From: Clostridia bacterium
Lineage (GTDB): Bacteria > Bacillota > Clostridia > Oscillospirales > SIG627
DNA length: 42,116 bases
Direction of reading: 5' to 3'
NCBI GenBank assembly: GCA_017467865.1
Contig: JAFUKG010000026.1
Location: 1 to 42,116 of the forward strand
Shown piece by piece: positions 32,543 to 41,789 of this stretch. The notes under the pieces were generated by a model. It did no database searches. It saw only the letters and a program-made list of their open reading frames with translations, and was not told the origin of the DNA. A program made the position numbers and the translations under genes. The first letter of the stretch is position 1. Each line of letters opens with the position of its first letter.

Positions 32543-35500
32543 TCAGTTCTTTACGGGAGTGCCGCTTTTCAGTCCAATGGTTACCTTGGCTCTCAACGGC
32601 GCCTCGGTTGTGCCGTCGGCTGAATAGGTGTATACGTAGTCTCCTGCGGGTATGCTTATTTTACCGCTGAAGTCTATCTCTTCCGTGTACTTTTGATAGG
32701 TGAGAGTTGAAGTACCTCCCGAAGAATTTGTATAAGAATAACTCTTGTAATAATGCTTGTACGCCTTGTTTTCTTCAGGTATATATTCTAAGTAATCGCC
32801 GCTTTGGAGCGTTGTGTTAAAGGTGACAGAGCTATCTCCAACAGATACTGTGGGATTCAATGCAGGCGCACTCACGGGAGCGGTTACTCTTATGTCATCT
32901 ATGGCGACACCCGTGCAAGCTCCTGTGAGAGAAATCGTTACTGTGCTGATGCTTGATGCCGAAAGATTGGTACGGTAAGTGGTGTAATCAATCATTGGCT
33001 TTGAATTTATTCCCGAGAATTCATATCCGTCGAAGTCGGCATTGTCGGCATCGAGAAGTATAAACTCACGCTCACCCGAGAAATTCAAAGGAATAAAGTA
33101 ATCTATCCTGCCGTCGCCCGTGTCCTTCAGCGAAATAAGAATTGCGTCACTTTCAGAATTGTTGCCCGTAACCTTTACTTTTAAGGCACGGCTGGAGGAT
33201 ATATTGCTTATATTCGCCGAGTGTGTACCCTTGACGCTTGAAACAGGGACGTTATCTCCCAACGCAAGAAGAGTGCTCTCACTTGAGCCGGGGAGTGCGG
33301 AGTACCTTTGTTCTATTCTTATATAAGGTGTTTGCTCGCCGTAAGGGTTTGTGTCACTACCGGACATAAAGCTCTCGTCAAGCGAGTCTCTTATAATATT
33401 TGAAGAATAGTAGGTTTCATAAAATACCCATTCTCCGTTTTCTGAAAATAGCTTGTATTCTTTTCCATTTGCAAGCCCGTCTTTTAGAGCTTCTCTGACC
33501 GCCGATGAGAAATACCCGCTTTTTCTCAAGGCAGAATACTTATCAAAATAGGTTATATTCTCTATCATCTCATTGTTATGGGTCATACTGTCAAGCGTAA
33601 AGCTTTCGTAAGCCATAGACATATTATGCGCTATTGCAAGCGCTCCAAGATGGTCGATATCGTCACTGAATATAGTTTTTACAAAGGTGTTAGGATAATT
33701 GTAGCCTGCAGACGAAGAGGGAACAGGAGCAAAATTGAACCAGCCAAGCGTTGAGGTCTGATACCTCTCACAATAGTCTTTGTTATTATTTACGTGCCCG
33801 ATGTTGAATTTTTTATACCCGCGTGTAGGATAATCCATAGCACCGCTTCTTCCTCTTGCTGCCCATATACTTGCTGGATTGTCGGAAGCTTCCATAATGG
33901 GCTTTGTCTCGCACTGAGATATTATTCTTCTCATAAATTCAGAATAATAGTAATATTTCAATTTACTGTCAGAAAAAGAAAGAATTCCCTCAATTCCGTC
34001 AAGGTAAATCATATCGAACCCGCCGTCATTGTATGCCGCGGCTGTCAAGTCGGCAATATGCCAGAAAAGCTCACTTCCCACTATGGGCTGCAAACCGTCG
34101 TAAATACAAAGAAGCTGTCTTACCTCGCTGTTTTTGTCGTGAAATGCCGCTTCTGTTCCGCACATTCCTCTTTGTAAAGTCATCTTACCTGTTGAAGTGT
34201 TATAAGCCGTAACCCTCATTATTTCTTCGTCAACAAGTATCAGCTGGGAATAAATTGAAGCATTGTAGCTGCATCCGTTTCCGCTGGTAGAAATGAACTC
34301 TCTTCCTTCAATACTTTCATTAGGATAAAATACTGTTGAAGACGCTGAAATATCCGAAGAGAGGGTAAGAACGTCCTCGGGATAGTACATAAGCTGTCTT
34401 TGCCATTTCGGGTTTGAAAGAATTGTAGTTGACTGAGGGTCAATAATAGAAGCGTAGGTGTGAAGTCCCAGCCTCACGCCCTCGGCGTGAATAGGTGTTG
34501 AAACTCTCTCTTTGAAAAGCTCGGCACTAACAAATGAGCCGTCACCGCTTTCCTTTGCACATACAAAGTTGAATTCACCCTGCACAAAAGCAGACGCACC
34601 TTGATGTAGGTCTATTTGGTCAACGGAATACTTTGAGGCAACCTTTGCAACCTCTGTGGCGTTTGCGGGGGTTATTCCGCCGTGAAGCACAACGTAGTCA
34701 CCGAACAAATCTTCATTTCCCGCGTCGTATGTAAACGCACCGCCGTGTGTTGAGGTCAAGCCCTTTTCGGCATTGATTTTATTTGATATTTCTTTGAGAT
34801 ATTCTCTGTGAATACCTGATTCAATCCCGCCGAATTCCGAGAAGGTAATACCCACCTTTGCACCGATTACGTCACCGATAGCACCAAAAACACGTGCAAC
34901 AGTTCTCTGGGAAATACCGCCCGGATAATTCACAGGGTCAACGGTGGTAGTCATAGGAACTGCCGAAATTCTGTAATCATCAACGTCACAAGCTATCGAA
35001 AGATTTGCAAAGTCTATATGAGAAATATTATAGGGCAGCTCATTATCAAGCTCTACCGTAAAGAAATTGTCAAAGCATTCAACGAGGAAATATGCCTTGT
35101 AGCCGCCCTCAAACTCAATTTTAAGTCTGCCATACTCAATACTTGCGCTTTCGGGCACGTAATTTATACCACTGACAGAAACAAGAGTTGTAAACCAAGG
35201 AGCAACAGACGTGGAAATAACGTTTTCTTCGGTGTACTTGTTTATGATTTCCGATACTTTTCCGCTTTCTTTTTCTATTGAAATTTTTATATGACTTGTT
35301 TCAAAGTAAATATTCTCTTCAGTTTCAGAGAGGGAAGAGATGGCACTCAAGTGAGAAGGGGTCTTGACGTTATCGTTAGACGCCATTAAAATGTGTTTCT
35401 CTGCCCAATGACCTTCAACGTCGCTGAAGGTGGTTTCAATGCCGTCGGTTTCAAAGCTATCGTCAACTGTCAGATTAATAATTCTGTTAATCATAGTTAC

Positions 35501-37006
35501 AGCTTCAGCTCTCGAAACAGGTGCATCAGGGCGGAAGGTCTCATCGGGATAACCCTTAACAATTGAAAGGTTTTCCAGAGTAGCAATTGCAGTATAGTGA
35601 GGGTGAGTATCATCTGTGTCTATAAAGCTGTCAATTCCGTTAAAAGCAGTTACCCCCGAGGCGTTATAGAGCATTCGCGCAAACTCTCCTCTTGTTATAT
35701 AAGCGTCGGGAGAAAAGAATTCACCTTCAATATAATCGAAAATTTCAAGCATTTCGAGGTAAGCAATGGCACTGTAATGCCACTCATCGGGAGTAATGTC
35801 TGTAAATCTCGAAGTGTAGCTTACGGGAATTTCATTTGAGCCGAGAAGAAGTCTTGCTACAATTGTTGAAATCTCCGCACGGGTAATTCTTGCATCAGGC
35901 TTGAATGTTCCGTCGGCATATCCGTATACGTAGCACTTGTTGGAGCCGTTATATTCAAAGGGAAGCTTTGTTACATCGTTAATATACTTTGTGGTATATC
36001 CTGAGGGCAAAAATTCAACAAAAAACTGAGTAGGTATAAATTCATACGCCGCACCCTCGTTATAAAGCGCCTTGAATTGAACGTCATCGGGGAGCTCGCC
36101 GAAGGGGAACACTTCAAATCCAATAACGTATCCCGTAGCATAAGGAAAAGCATTTTCTATTATGGCAGTATGAATGGACTCAATTCCGCTTAGCGTTTTT
36201 GTATAGGTTGCAAATGACGCAGGGTCAAACCACGTGTGAGTTGCCACGTTTCCACTGTCGTCCATTGTATAGAGAACAAGCTTTGTATTGAGTGGCTTGC
36301 CGGAGGGTGAGTAAACGTAAAGTGAACCTTGTCTTACGTTTGTCTTGTATGTAATTGAGTAGAGTTCAGAAACAGGAATAATCTCATGAGGCTCATATGC
36401 GTACTTGTAGCTTTGTGCCTCAACCGACGTGATAGCGTCAAGTCGGAGCTCGCTTGAAGCTTCGCCGTTTACAGTATCACCGCTAATAAAGGCGTTATAT
36501 ATAGCTTTAGTTTTTTCAATACCGAAGTGGGACTCAGAGGAGAGATAAAAGTCCTTGGATCCGGTGTAAATTGTTGTTTCCGAGGTCCATACACCACTTT
36601 TCCACAAAGAAGTCTTACTTTCGGTTGCGAAAGCCCCCTCTGTATAGCCTATCTCGGAGCGCTCAAGTCCGTTTTCGCCTTTATAATAAATAAAACCGTA
36701 TTGAGAGGGCTGCTTTTGATACCTTAAGTAAATTATACCGTTTTCTGAAATCACAGTATCGTCTGTTATTGTGAAAAAGGTATTGGAGGAAAAATTAAGG
36801 TTTGAGAAATTCGTTCCGCCCACAAAATTTTCCATAGTTACGTAGGTATACTCTGCATCTCCGAACCAGGTATTTATCCCTACGAATTTTCCGTTTTCAA
36901 TCGTCACATTTTTGAAATATGAACTCTCAGCGGCAGATACACACAGGGAGAGTAACGACGCAATTATAAGCACTGCAAAACAAACGAACAATCTCTTTTT
37001 TAGCAT
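32543..37006 (-). CDS. Giant secreted SLH protein, paralogue 2
   Basis: A 1487-residue protein with the same layout as paralogue 1: signal peptide, beta-rich N-terminus, SLH triplet (about 347-513; TRAE, TRGE, SRAE), an HWAE piece (FSDVEGHWAE), core with STHGGAFTYD, QIDLHQG, FDMIYLDGIE (about 998) and PIMEASD (about 1039), and an insert LVDEEI with RGMCGTEAAFHD. Its C-terminal tail is shorter, ending at GLKSGTPVKN and lacking the TAPEVEIP tail of paralogues 1 and 3. GGAGG lies 5 bp before ATG 37006. The in-frame TTG at 37018 overlaps that site and was rejected. Probably cell-wall anchored. Substrate unknown. Confidence 0.8.
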   Translation of the reverse strand: MLKKRLFVCFAVLIIASLLSLCVSAAESSYFKNVTIENGKFVGINTWFGDAEYTYVTMENFVGGTNFSNLNFSSNTFFTITDDTVISENGIIYLRYQKQPSQYGFIYYKGENGLERSEIGYTEGAFATESKTSLWKSGVWTSETTIYTGSKDFYLSSESHFGIEKTKAIYNAFISGDTVNGEASSELRLDAITSVEAQSYKYAYEPHEIIPVSELYSITYKTNVRQGSLYVYSPSGKPLNTKLVLYTMDDSGNVATHTWFDPASFATYTKTLSGIESIHTAIIENAFPYATGYVIGFEVFPFGELPDDVQFKALYNEGAAYEFIPTQFFVEFLPSGYTTKYINDVTKLPFEYNGSNKCYVYGYADGTFKPDARITRAEISTIVARLLLGSNEIPVSYTSRFTDITPDEWHYSAIAYLEMLEIFDYIEGEFFSPDAYITRGEFARMLYNASGVTAFNGIDSFIDTDDTHPHYTAIATLENLSIVKGYPDETFRPDAPVSRAEAVTMINRIINLTVDDSFETDGIETTFSDVEGHWAEKHILMASNDNVKTPSHLSAISSLSETEENIYFETSHIKISIEKESGKVSEIINKYTEENVISTSVAPWFTTLVSVSGINYVPESASIEYGRLKIEFEGGYKAYFLVECFDNFFTVELDNELPYNISHIDFANLSIACDVDDYRISAVPMTTTVDPVNYPGGISQRTVARVFGAIGDVIGAKVGITFSEFGGIESGIHREYLKEISNKINAEKGLTSTHGGAFTYDAGNEDLFGDYVVLHGGITPANATEVAKVASKYSVDQIDLHQGASAFVQGEFNFVCAKESGDGSFVSAELFKERVSTPIHAEGVRLGLHTYASIIDPQSTTILSNPKWQRQLMYYPEDVLTLSSDISASSTVFYPNESIEGREFISTSGNGCSYNASIYSQLILVDEEIMRVTAYNTSTGKMTLQRGMCGTEAAFHDKNSEVRQLLCIYDGLQPIVGSELFWHIADLTAAAYNDGGFDMIYLDGIEGILSFSDSKLKYYYYSEFMRRIISQCETKPIMEASDNPASIWAARGRSGAMDYPTRGYKKFNIGHVNNNKDYCERYQTSTLGWFNFAPVPSSSAGYNYPNTFVKTIFSDDIDHLGALAIAHNMSMAYESFTLDSMTHNNEMIENITYFDKYSALRKSGYFSSAVREALKDGLANGKEYKLFSENGEWVFYETYYSSNIIRDSLDESFMSGSDTNPYGEQTPYIRIEQRYSALPGSSESTLLALGDNVPVSSVKGTHSANISNISSSRALKVKVTGNNSESDAILISLKDTGDGRIDYFIPLNFSGEREFILLDADNADFDGYEFSGINSKPMIDYTTYRTNLSASSISTVTISLTGACTGVAIDDIRVTAPVSAPALNPTVSVGDSSVTFNTTLQSGDYLEYIPEENKAYKHYYKSYSYTNSSGGTSTLTYQKYTEEIDFSGKISIPAGDYVYTYSADGTTEAPLRAKVTIGLKSGTPVKN

Positions 37007-37037
37007 AATAACCTCCAAAATAACTTAACTCATCCTA

Positions 37038-37066
37038 ATTTTATATTTGTTGAAAATAAAAGTCAA
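37038..37066 (-). promoter_or_regulatory. Sigma-A promoter of paralogue 2
   Basis: Minus strand: TTGACT at 37061-37066, a 17-bp spacer, and TAAAAT at 37038-37043. Confidence 0.8.
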
Positions 37067-37152
37067 TATTTTTCGTTTAACACACCAAAAGATTGAAATT
37101 TGACAGCAATATAGTTCAAAACCCATAGGCAAAATATCTTAAATAAAGAAAA

Positions 37153-37183
37153 AGCAGGAAAAGCCTGAAAGACTTTTCCTGCT
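37153..37183 (-). terminator. Terminator of paralogue 3
   Basis: AGCAGGAAAAG (37153-37163) pairs perfectly with CTTTTCCTGCT (37173-37183) around a 9-nt loop. On the minus strand it follows the paralogue 3 stop and ends in TTTTTC. Confidence 0.85.
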
Positions 37184-37195
37184 GATTTAATTTAC

Positions 37196-40100
37196 TTAGT
37201 GGAGTTGTACCTTGTCCCATCCGTCTGGGATTTCGACCTCGGGTGCTGTCCATGTGCTTTCGTTTGCTATGACTGCGCCTTCAGTACCGATAGTTACCTT
37301 TGCTCTGAGGGGAATGTTTGAATTTGCGGGAGTCGCTGAGTAGGTATAGGTAAATGCACCATTAGGAACTTCAACGCTTCCGCTAAAGCTTATTTCTTTG
37401 ACCATGAGACAGTTTCCGCTGTAATAGTTTTGATAAGCCTTTCCTTCCTCGGGGTAGTACTCAATGTACTCACCGCTATTGAGTGTAGTGTTAAACGTAA
37501 TCTTGCTGTTACCAATAGTAATTGCAGGATTTACTGCCGAAGCGTTACTTACCGCAACTGCCCTTATGTCGTCCATCTTAACTCCCGTACAGCTTCCCGA
37601 AAGAGTAACCTTAACGGTGTCAATCTTAGCATAGTTAAGATTTGCACGGAAGGTTGTGCCGTCGGTTGAAGTGGAGTAGATGCCATCAAAGGTGTATCCG
37701 TCATAATCCGCATTGTCGGCATCGAGAAGAATGATCTCTCTCCAGCCTGAGAAATTCAAGGGAATGAGTAAGTCTGTTCTGCCATTACCAGTGTTGTCGG
37801 TGCTGGCTGAAAGGGAAAGGAGAATTCCATCGCTGGAATTGTTTCCGTAAACTCTTACCTTAAGAGCTTGAGACTTTGAAAGGTCAGTGACAGATATCGT
37901 ATGAGTTGTAGCGGCGATATCTGTGGTTTCATCACGATCAACAAGAACGGTTTCTGTGCTTGCTGAAGAAGCAGAATATCTTTGTTCAATTCTAATGAAA
38001 GGAGTCTGAGCACTGTAAGGGTTTGTACCGCTTCCTGTTAAGAACGTACTGTCTGACGCATCTCTTATTACGTTTGAAGTGTAGTACGTTTCCTTAAATG
38101 CCCATTTGCCGTCGTCTGTCTTGAAAATTCTATATTCAGTACCTGCCTCAAATCCTGCCTTAAGAGTCTCCTTAACATTCTCTGAGAAGTAACCGGCTTT
38201 CCTGAGCCTTGTGTAAACGTTGTAGTACTTAACGTTGTCTGTCAGCTGATTTAAGGTGTCAAACGTACTAACCGAGAAGGGCTGAATAACAGATGACATA
38301 TCGTAAGCAACGGTAGTAGCACCAAGATGAGCTATATCATCACGGAAGAGTGTTTTCATAAATGTGTTTTTATAAGTCTCTTCATAATCGGGCGCATAGT
38401 TGAACCAGCCGAGTGTTGACGTGTAATAGTAGTTATCGAATTTTGCATTATAGCTTCTGTGTGCGTCAATAAACGTCTGATATGAACGTCTGGGGTGGTC
38501 AAGAGCACCGCCTCGTCCGCGGGCTGCCCACATACCAACGGGGAATGCAGAAGCTTCAAGAATAGGAGCTTTTTCACACTTTTCCAGAATTCTTCTGATG
38601 AACTCCGAGTAATAGTAGTCGTTCAGGCTCTTATCAATGTAAGTGTTGATTGACTCGAAGCCGTCAAGATAAATCATCTCGAATCCGCCTTCGTTATAAG
38701 CCTTAGCCGTAAGGTCGGCTATATGCCAGAAGAGGTCTGAGCCGGGAACGGGCTGGAATGCGTTATAGGTGGATCTGAACTGATTAATTCTGGCACCTGC
38801 TTTGTGCTCTGCGGCAATAGTACCAAGCTTTGCTCTTTGAACAGTAATCGTGCCGTCTTCCGCCTTGTCAACCTTCATGATTTCTTCGTCAACAAGAATA
38901 TAGCCTGATTTGTTCCAATAGTAGTTTACACCGTGGTTAACGTCTTGGAAATAACCTGTAAACTCTGTTGTGTCGCCGTCTGTCAAAATAACAGTATCCG
39001 AAGTTCCCATATCTGCACTCAAAGTAAAGTTTTGGTCAACGAATTCAAACTGTTTTTGCCAGGTAGGATTAGTCATAATCGCTTCTGAAAGAGGGTCTAC
39101 AAGAGAAGAATAAGTGTGAAGTCCAAGCTGAATTCCCTGAGAAGTAATTTTGTCACCTATTCTCTCCTTAAAGAGAGCGGCGCTTATATATTCGGGATCG
39201 CCGTCTTCTTTTGCACAAGTGAAGCTGAATCCGCCTTGAACGAAGGTACGTGACGCGCCCTGATGGATGTCTATCTGGTCAACAGAATATTCTTTTGCAA
39301 GGCGTCCTGTTTCTTCAGCGTTTTCAGGAGTAAGTCCGTTTGAAAGAATTACGTAATCTCCAAACAAATCTTCATTGCCATCATCGTAGGTGAACGCACC
39401 ACCGTGAGTAGATTTAACACCAACAGTTATGTCGATTGCATTTGTTACTTCCTTAAGTATATCTCTGTGATTTTCCGCGGGTGAGAATACAATACCAACC
39501 TTTGAACCGAATGCCTTCTTGGTTTCACGATAGGTTGTAATTGATGTCTTTCTGTCTTCCCCGCCGGGGTAATAAGTACTTGTCGCACTTGTCGCCATGG
39601 GTACTGCCGAAAGTCTGTAACTGCCCTTTTCTACCGAGAATTCCTCGCTTGTGGAGAAATTAGCGTAGCTTATGTAGTTAACGCCTATGGGAAGGTCGGA
39701 GTCAAGCTCGATGGTGAAATAGTTGTCATATGCTTCTATGATAAAGTAAGCCTTTATTCCGTCAGCATAGGTAACGGCAAGTCTGCCGTTTTCAATTTCA
39801 GCCGTTGCAGGATAAACCTTAAGTCCGTTATCAAGTGCTATGTAGCTGAACCAAGGAGTAAGAGTTGAAGAAAACGCACTCTTCTTGGTTGTCTTGTTAT
39901 AAAATTCAGTAATTTTAGCAAGCTTCTTTGAAACGCTTATTCTCACGTAATCTGTTTCAAAGACTATGTCCGTCTCATTTTCTGTCAGTGCAGAGTTGGC
40001 TGAAGCAAAGCTCTTTGACTTAACGTTATCGTTTGAAGCAAGGAGTATTTCGTTTTCTGCCCAGTGTCCCTCAATGTCAATAAATGACTCAAGAGAACTC

Positions 40101-41545
40101 ATGTCTGTCTTTGAAGTGCTTGAATTGAGATTAATGAAGCGGTTTATCATAGTAACTACTTCTGCTCTTGAAACAGGGGAATCGGGACAACATGAGCCGT
40201 CGGCGTAACCCTTTATAATTCCATATGCCGAGAGGGTAGTAATAGCATCATAGTATTTGTGCTCATAGCTCAGGTCAAGAAACTCTTTTCCGTCGTTACG
40301 GCTGATTTTTGCAATGTTGCATATCATCTGTGCAACTTCACCGCGAGTAAGCTTCTTGTTGGGGTCAAAGGGGGAGTTTTCAATGTTGTTGTACGCTCCG
40401 AGATTTTCCATACAAGCGATAGCTTTATAGTACCAATCAAGAGGTCTTATGTTCTCAAAGGATGAAACGTACTGCGTAGGAAGCTCTCCGTTGTTGAGGA
40501 GTTTTGCAAGAATTGTAGAAAGCTCAGCTATCGTAATATGGTCGTCGGGAAGGAACATTCCCATACCCTTGCCGTCGATATATGCCGCATTCGCTCCGTT
40601 GTATTGGAAGGGAAGCGTGGTGGAGATATCGTTTCTTTTTGTAGAATAGAAGGAGGGAAGATATCCAACAATAAACGCAGTATTAGTGTTATTTTCGTCA
40701 ACAATGGTAAATTCTGTGTCAGCAGGCACAACACCGAAAGGATATATCTCAAAGCCTAAAACGTAACCCTCCGCTTCGGGAAAAGCTGAGATTGTTGCAA
40801 TGTTGTGCGTAGTATAATTTCTGTCCATGTTGAAATCGACAGGGCTGTCATAAGGATAGGTGTTGATTTCACCGTCCTCTGTTAAGGTCCAAAGCACAAC
40901 CTTTGTGTAAAAATGCTCTCCCTCGGGAGAGGTCATCATAGTGGAGCCCATACGGGAACCACTGGTGAAAGCAAAGGAATAAAGGTCCTCAACCTTGATT
41001 ATTTCATCCGAGTCAAAGGCATATCTGAAGCTTTCTTTTTGGATGTTGGTTATCAGCTCTTCCTTTGACAAGTCTTGTACGTTTGCAGTGCTGAAGGACT
41101 GATGCACAGTTATAGAACGGGGATACAGCTTGTGATTTGAGTCATAATATGAATAAGTAATAGCCGCTTTACTGCAAGACCAATAGCCTGCAACCCAGCC
41201 TGTGTTCAATGATGAAAGATACACTCTTTCGTTTTCGTCAACTGCAGAAATTTCGGTAGGCAGATTTTCACCGTCTATCAAATAGTATTTCGCAGAACCG
41301 CCAACCGTTCTGATGGCAACAAGTCCTGCGCTTAAATTATCAAGAGATGAGCTCTCAAGAGGAATTGCAGTATAGGCGGGATTACTGTAATTCTCAAGCG
41401 TGACGTAAGCGTATTCATAGGCAAGCTTAGGGTCAAGTCCAACGATACTGCTTCCGTTAACGTGTATTTCAGCAAATGCCGATACTGACAAGAGAGCCGA
41501 AATAACGATTATACAAAAAAGCAGAGATAAAAATTTGTTCTTCAT
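37196..41545 (-). CDS. Giant secreted SLH protein, paralogue 3
   Basis: A 1449-residue protein, the shortest of the three complete copies: signal peptide, beta-rich N-terminus, SLH triplet (about 315-471) whose first repeat is degenerate (TIAE instead of TRAE), then TRGE and SRAE, an HWAE piece, and core with STHGGAFTYD, QIDIHQG, FEMIYLDGFE (about 959) and PILEASA (about 997). The insert LVDEEI with RAKLGTIAAEHKAG is present. It ends with TWTAPEVEIP and a short tail. AGAGG precedes ATG 41545. It is most like paralogue 1 at its C-terminus. Function is the same inference: a wall-anchored carbohydrate-active protein. Confidence 0.8.
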   Translation of the reverse strand: MKNKFLSLLFCIIVISALLSVSAFAEIHVNGSSIVGLDPKLAYEYAYVTLENYSNPAYTAIPLESSSLDNLSAGLVAIRTVGGSAKYYLIDGENLPTEISAVDENERVYLSSLNTGWVAGYWSCSKAAITYSYYDSNHKLYPRSITVHQSFSTANVQDLSKEELITNIQKESFRYAFDSDEIIKVEDLYSFAFTSGSRMGSTMMTSPEGEHFYTKVVLWTLTEDGEINTYPYDSPVDFNMDRNYTTHNIATISAFPEAEGYVLGFEIYPFGVVPADTEFTIVDENNTNTAFIVGYLPSFYSTKRNDISTTLPFQYNGANAAYIDGKGMGMFLPDDHITIAELSTILAKLLNNGELPTQYVSSFENIRPLDWYYKAIACMENLGAYNNIENSPFDPNKKLTRGEVAQMICNIAKISRNDGKEFLDLSYEHKYYDAITTLSAYGIIKGYADGSCCPDSPVSRAEVVTMINRFINLNSSTSKTDMSSLESFIDIEGHWAENEILLASNDNVKSKSFASANSALTENETDIVFETDYVRISVSKKLAKITEFYNKTTKKSAFSSTLTPWFSYIALDNGLKVYPATAEIENGRLAVTYADGIKAYFIIEAYDNYFTIELDSDLPIGVNYISYANFSTSEEFSVEKGSYRLSAVPMATSATSTYYPGGEDRKTSITTYRETKKAFGSKVGIVFSPAENHRDILKEVTNAIDITVGVKSTHGGAFTYDDGNEDLFGDYVILSNGLTPENAEETGRLAKEYSVDQIDIHQGASRTFVQGGFSFTCAKEDGDPEYISAALFKERIGDKITSQGIQLGLHTYSSLVDPLSEAIMTNPTWQKQFEFVDQNFTLSADMGTSDTVILTDGDTTEFTGYFQDVNHGVNYYWNKSGYILVDEEIMKVDKAEDGTITVQRAKLGTIAAEHKAGARINQFRSTYNAFQPVPGSDLFWHIADLTAKAYNEGGFEMIYLDGFESINTYIDKSLNDYYYSEFIRRILEKCEKAPILEASAFPVGMWAARGRGGALDHPRRSYQTFIDAHRSYNAKFDNYYYTSTLGWFNYAPDYEETYKNTFMKTLFRDDIAHLGATTVAYDMSSVIQPFSVSTFDTLNQLTDNVKYYNVYTRLRKAGYFSENVKETLKAGFEAGTEYRIFKTDDGKWAFKETYYTSNVIRDASDSTFLTGSGTNPYSAQTPFIRIEQRYSASSASTETVLVDRDETTDIAATTHTISVTDLSKSQALKVRVYGNNSSDGILLSLSASTDNTGNGRTDLLIPLNFSGWREIILLDADNADYDGYTFDGIYSTSTDGTTFRANLNYAKIDTVKVTLSGSCTGVKMDDIRAVAVSNASAVNPAITIGNSKITFNTTLNSGEYIEYYPEEGKAYQNYYSGNCLMVKEISFSGSVEVPNGAFTYTYSATPANSNIPLRAKVTIGTEGAVIANESTWTAPEVEIPDGWDKVQLH

Positions 41546-41582
41546 ATTAACCTCTTAAAATGAATAATAAAATACTATTTTA

Positions 41583-41610
41583 ATTTTACCACATGCTTTT
41601 TTAAAGTCAA
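41583..41610 (-). promoter_or_regulatory. Sigma-A promoter of paralogue 3
   Basis: Minus strand: TTGACT at 41605-41610, a 16-bp spacer, and TAAAAT at 41583-41588. Confidence 0.75.
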
Positions 41611-41752
41611 TAAAGTTTTTCGGTTTACTGTCCGAAATGGAACAAAATCGTTATTCCGTACAAAAATCAGCCTTTGAATTTTACATCCGTTTTTTTAAAT
41701 TTTGTATGTTTTTTGAAAAAATCTATGTTTTTAACAATCAATAAGTAAAAAA

Positions 41753-41778
41753 ATCAGCACTCCAAAAGGAGTGCTGAT
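41753..41778 (-). terminator. Terminator of paralogue 4
   Basis: ATCAGCACTCC-AAAA-GGAGTGCTGAT, a perfect 11-bp stem, follows the paralogue 4 stop on the minus strand and is followed by a T7 run. Confidence 0.9.
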
Positions 41779-41789
41779 CTAACGTTTGT

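Noticed and set aside
32279..32623. Plus-strand 114-residue ORF across the paralogue 1/2 junction
   Set aside because: It lies antisense to signal peptide, promoter and terminator, with no ribosome site or family features.
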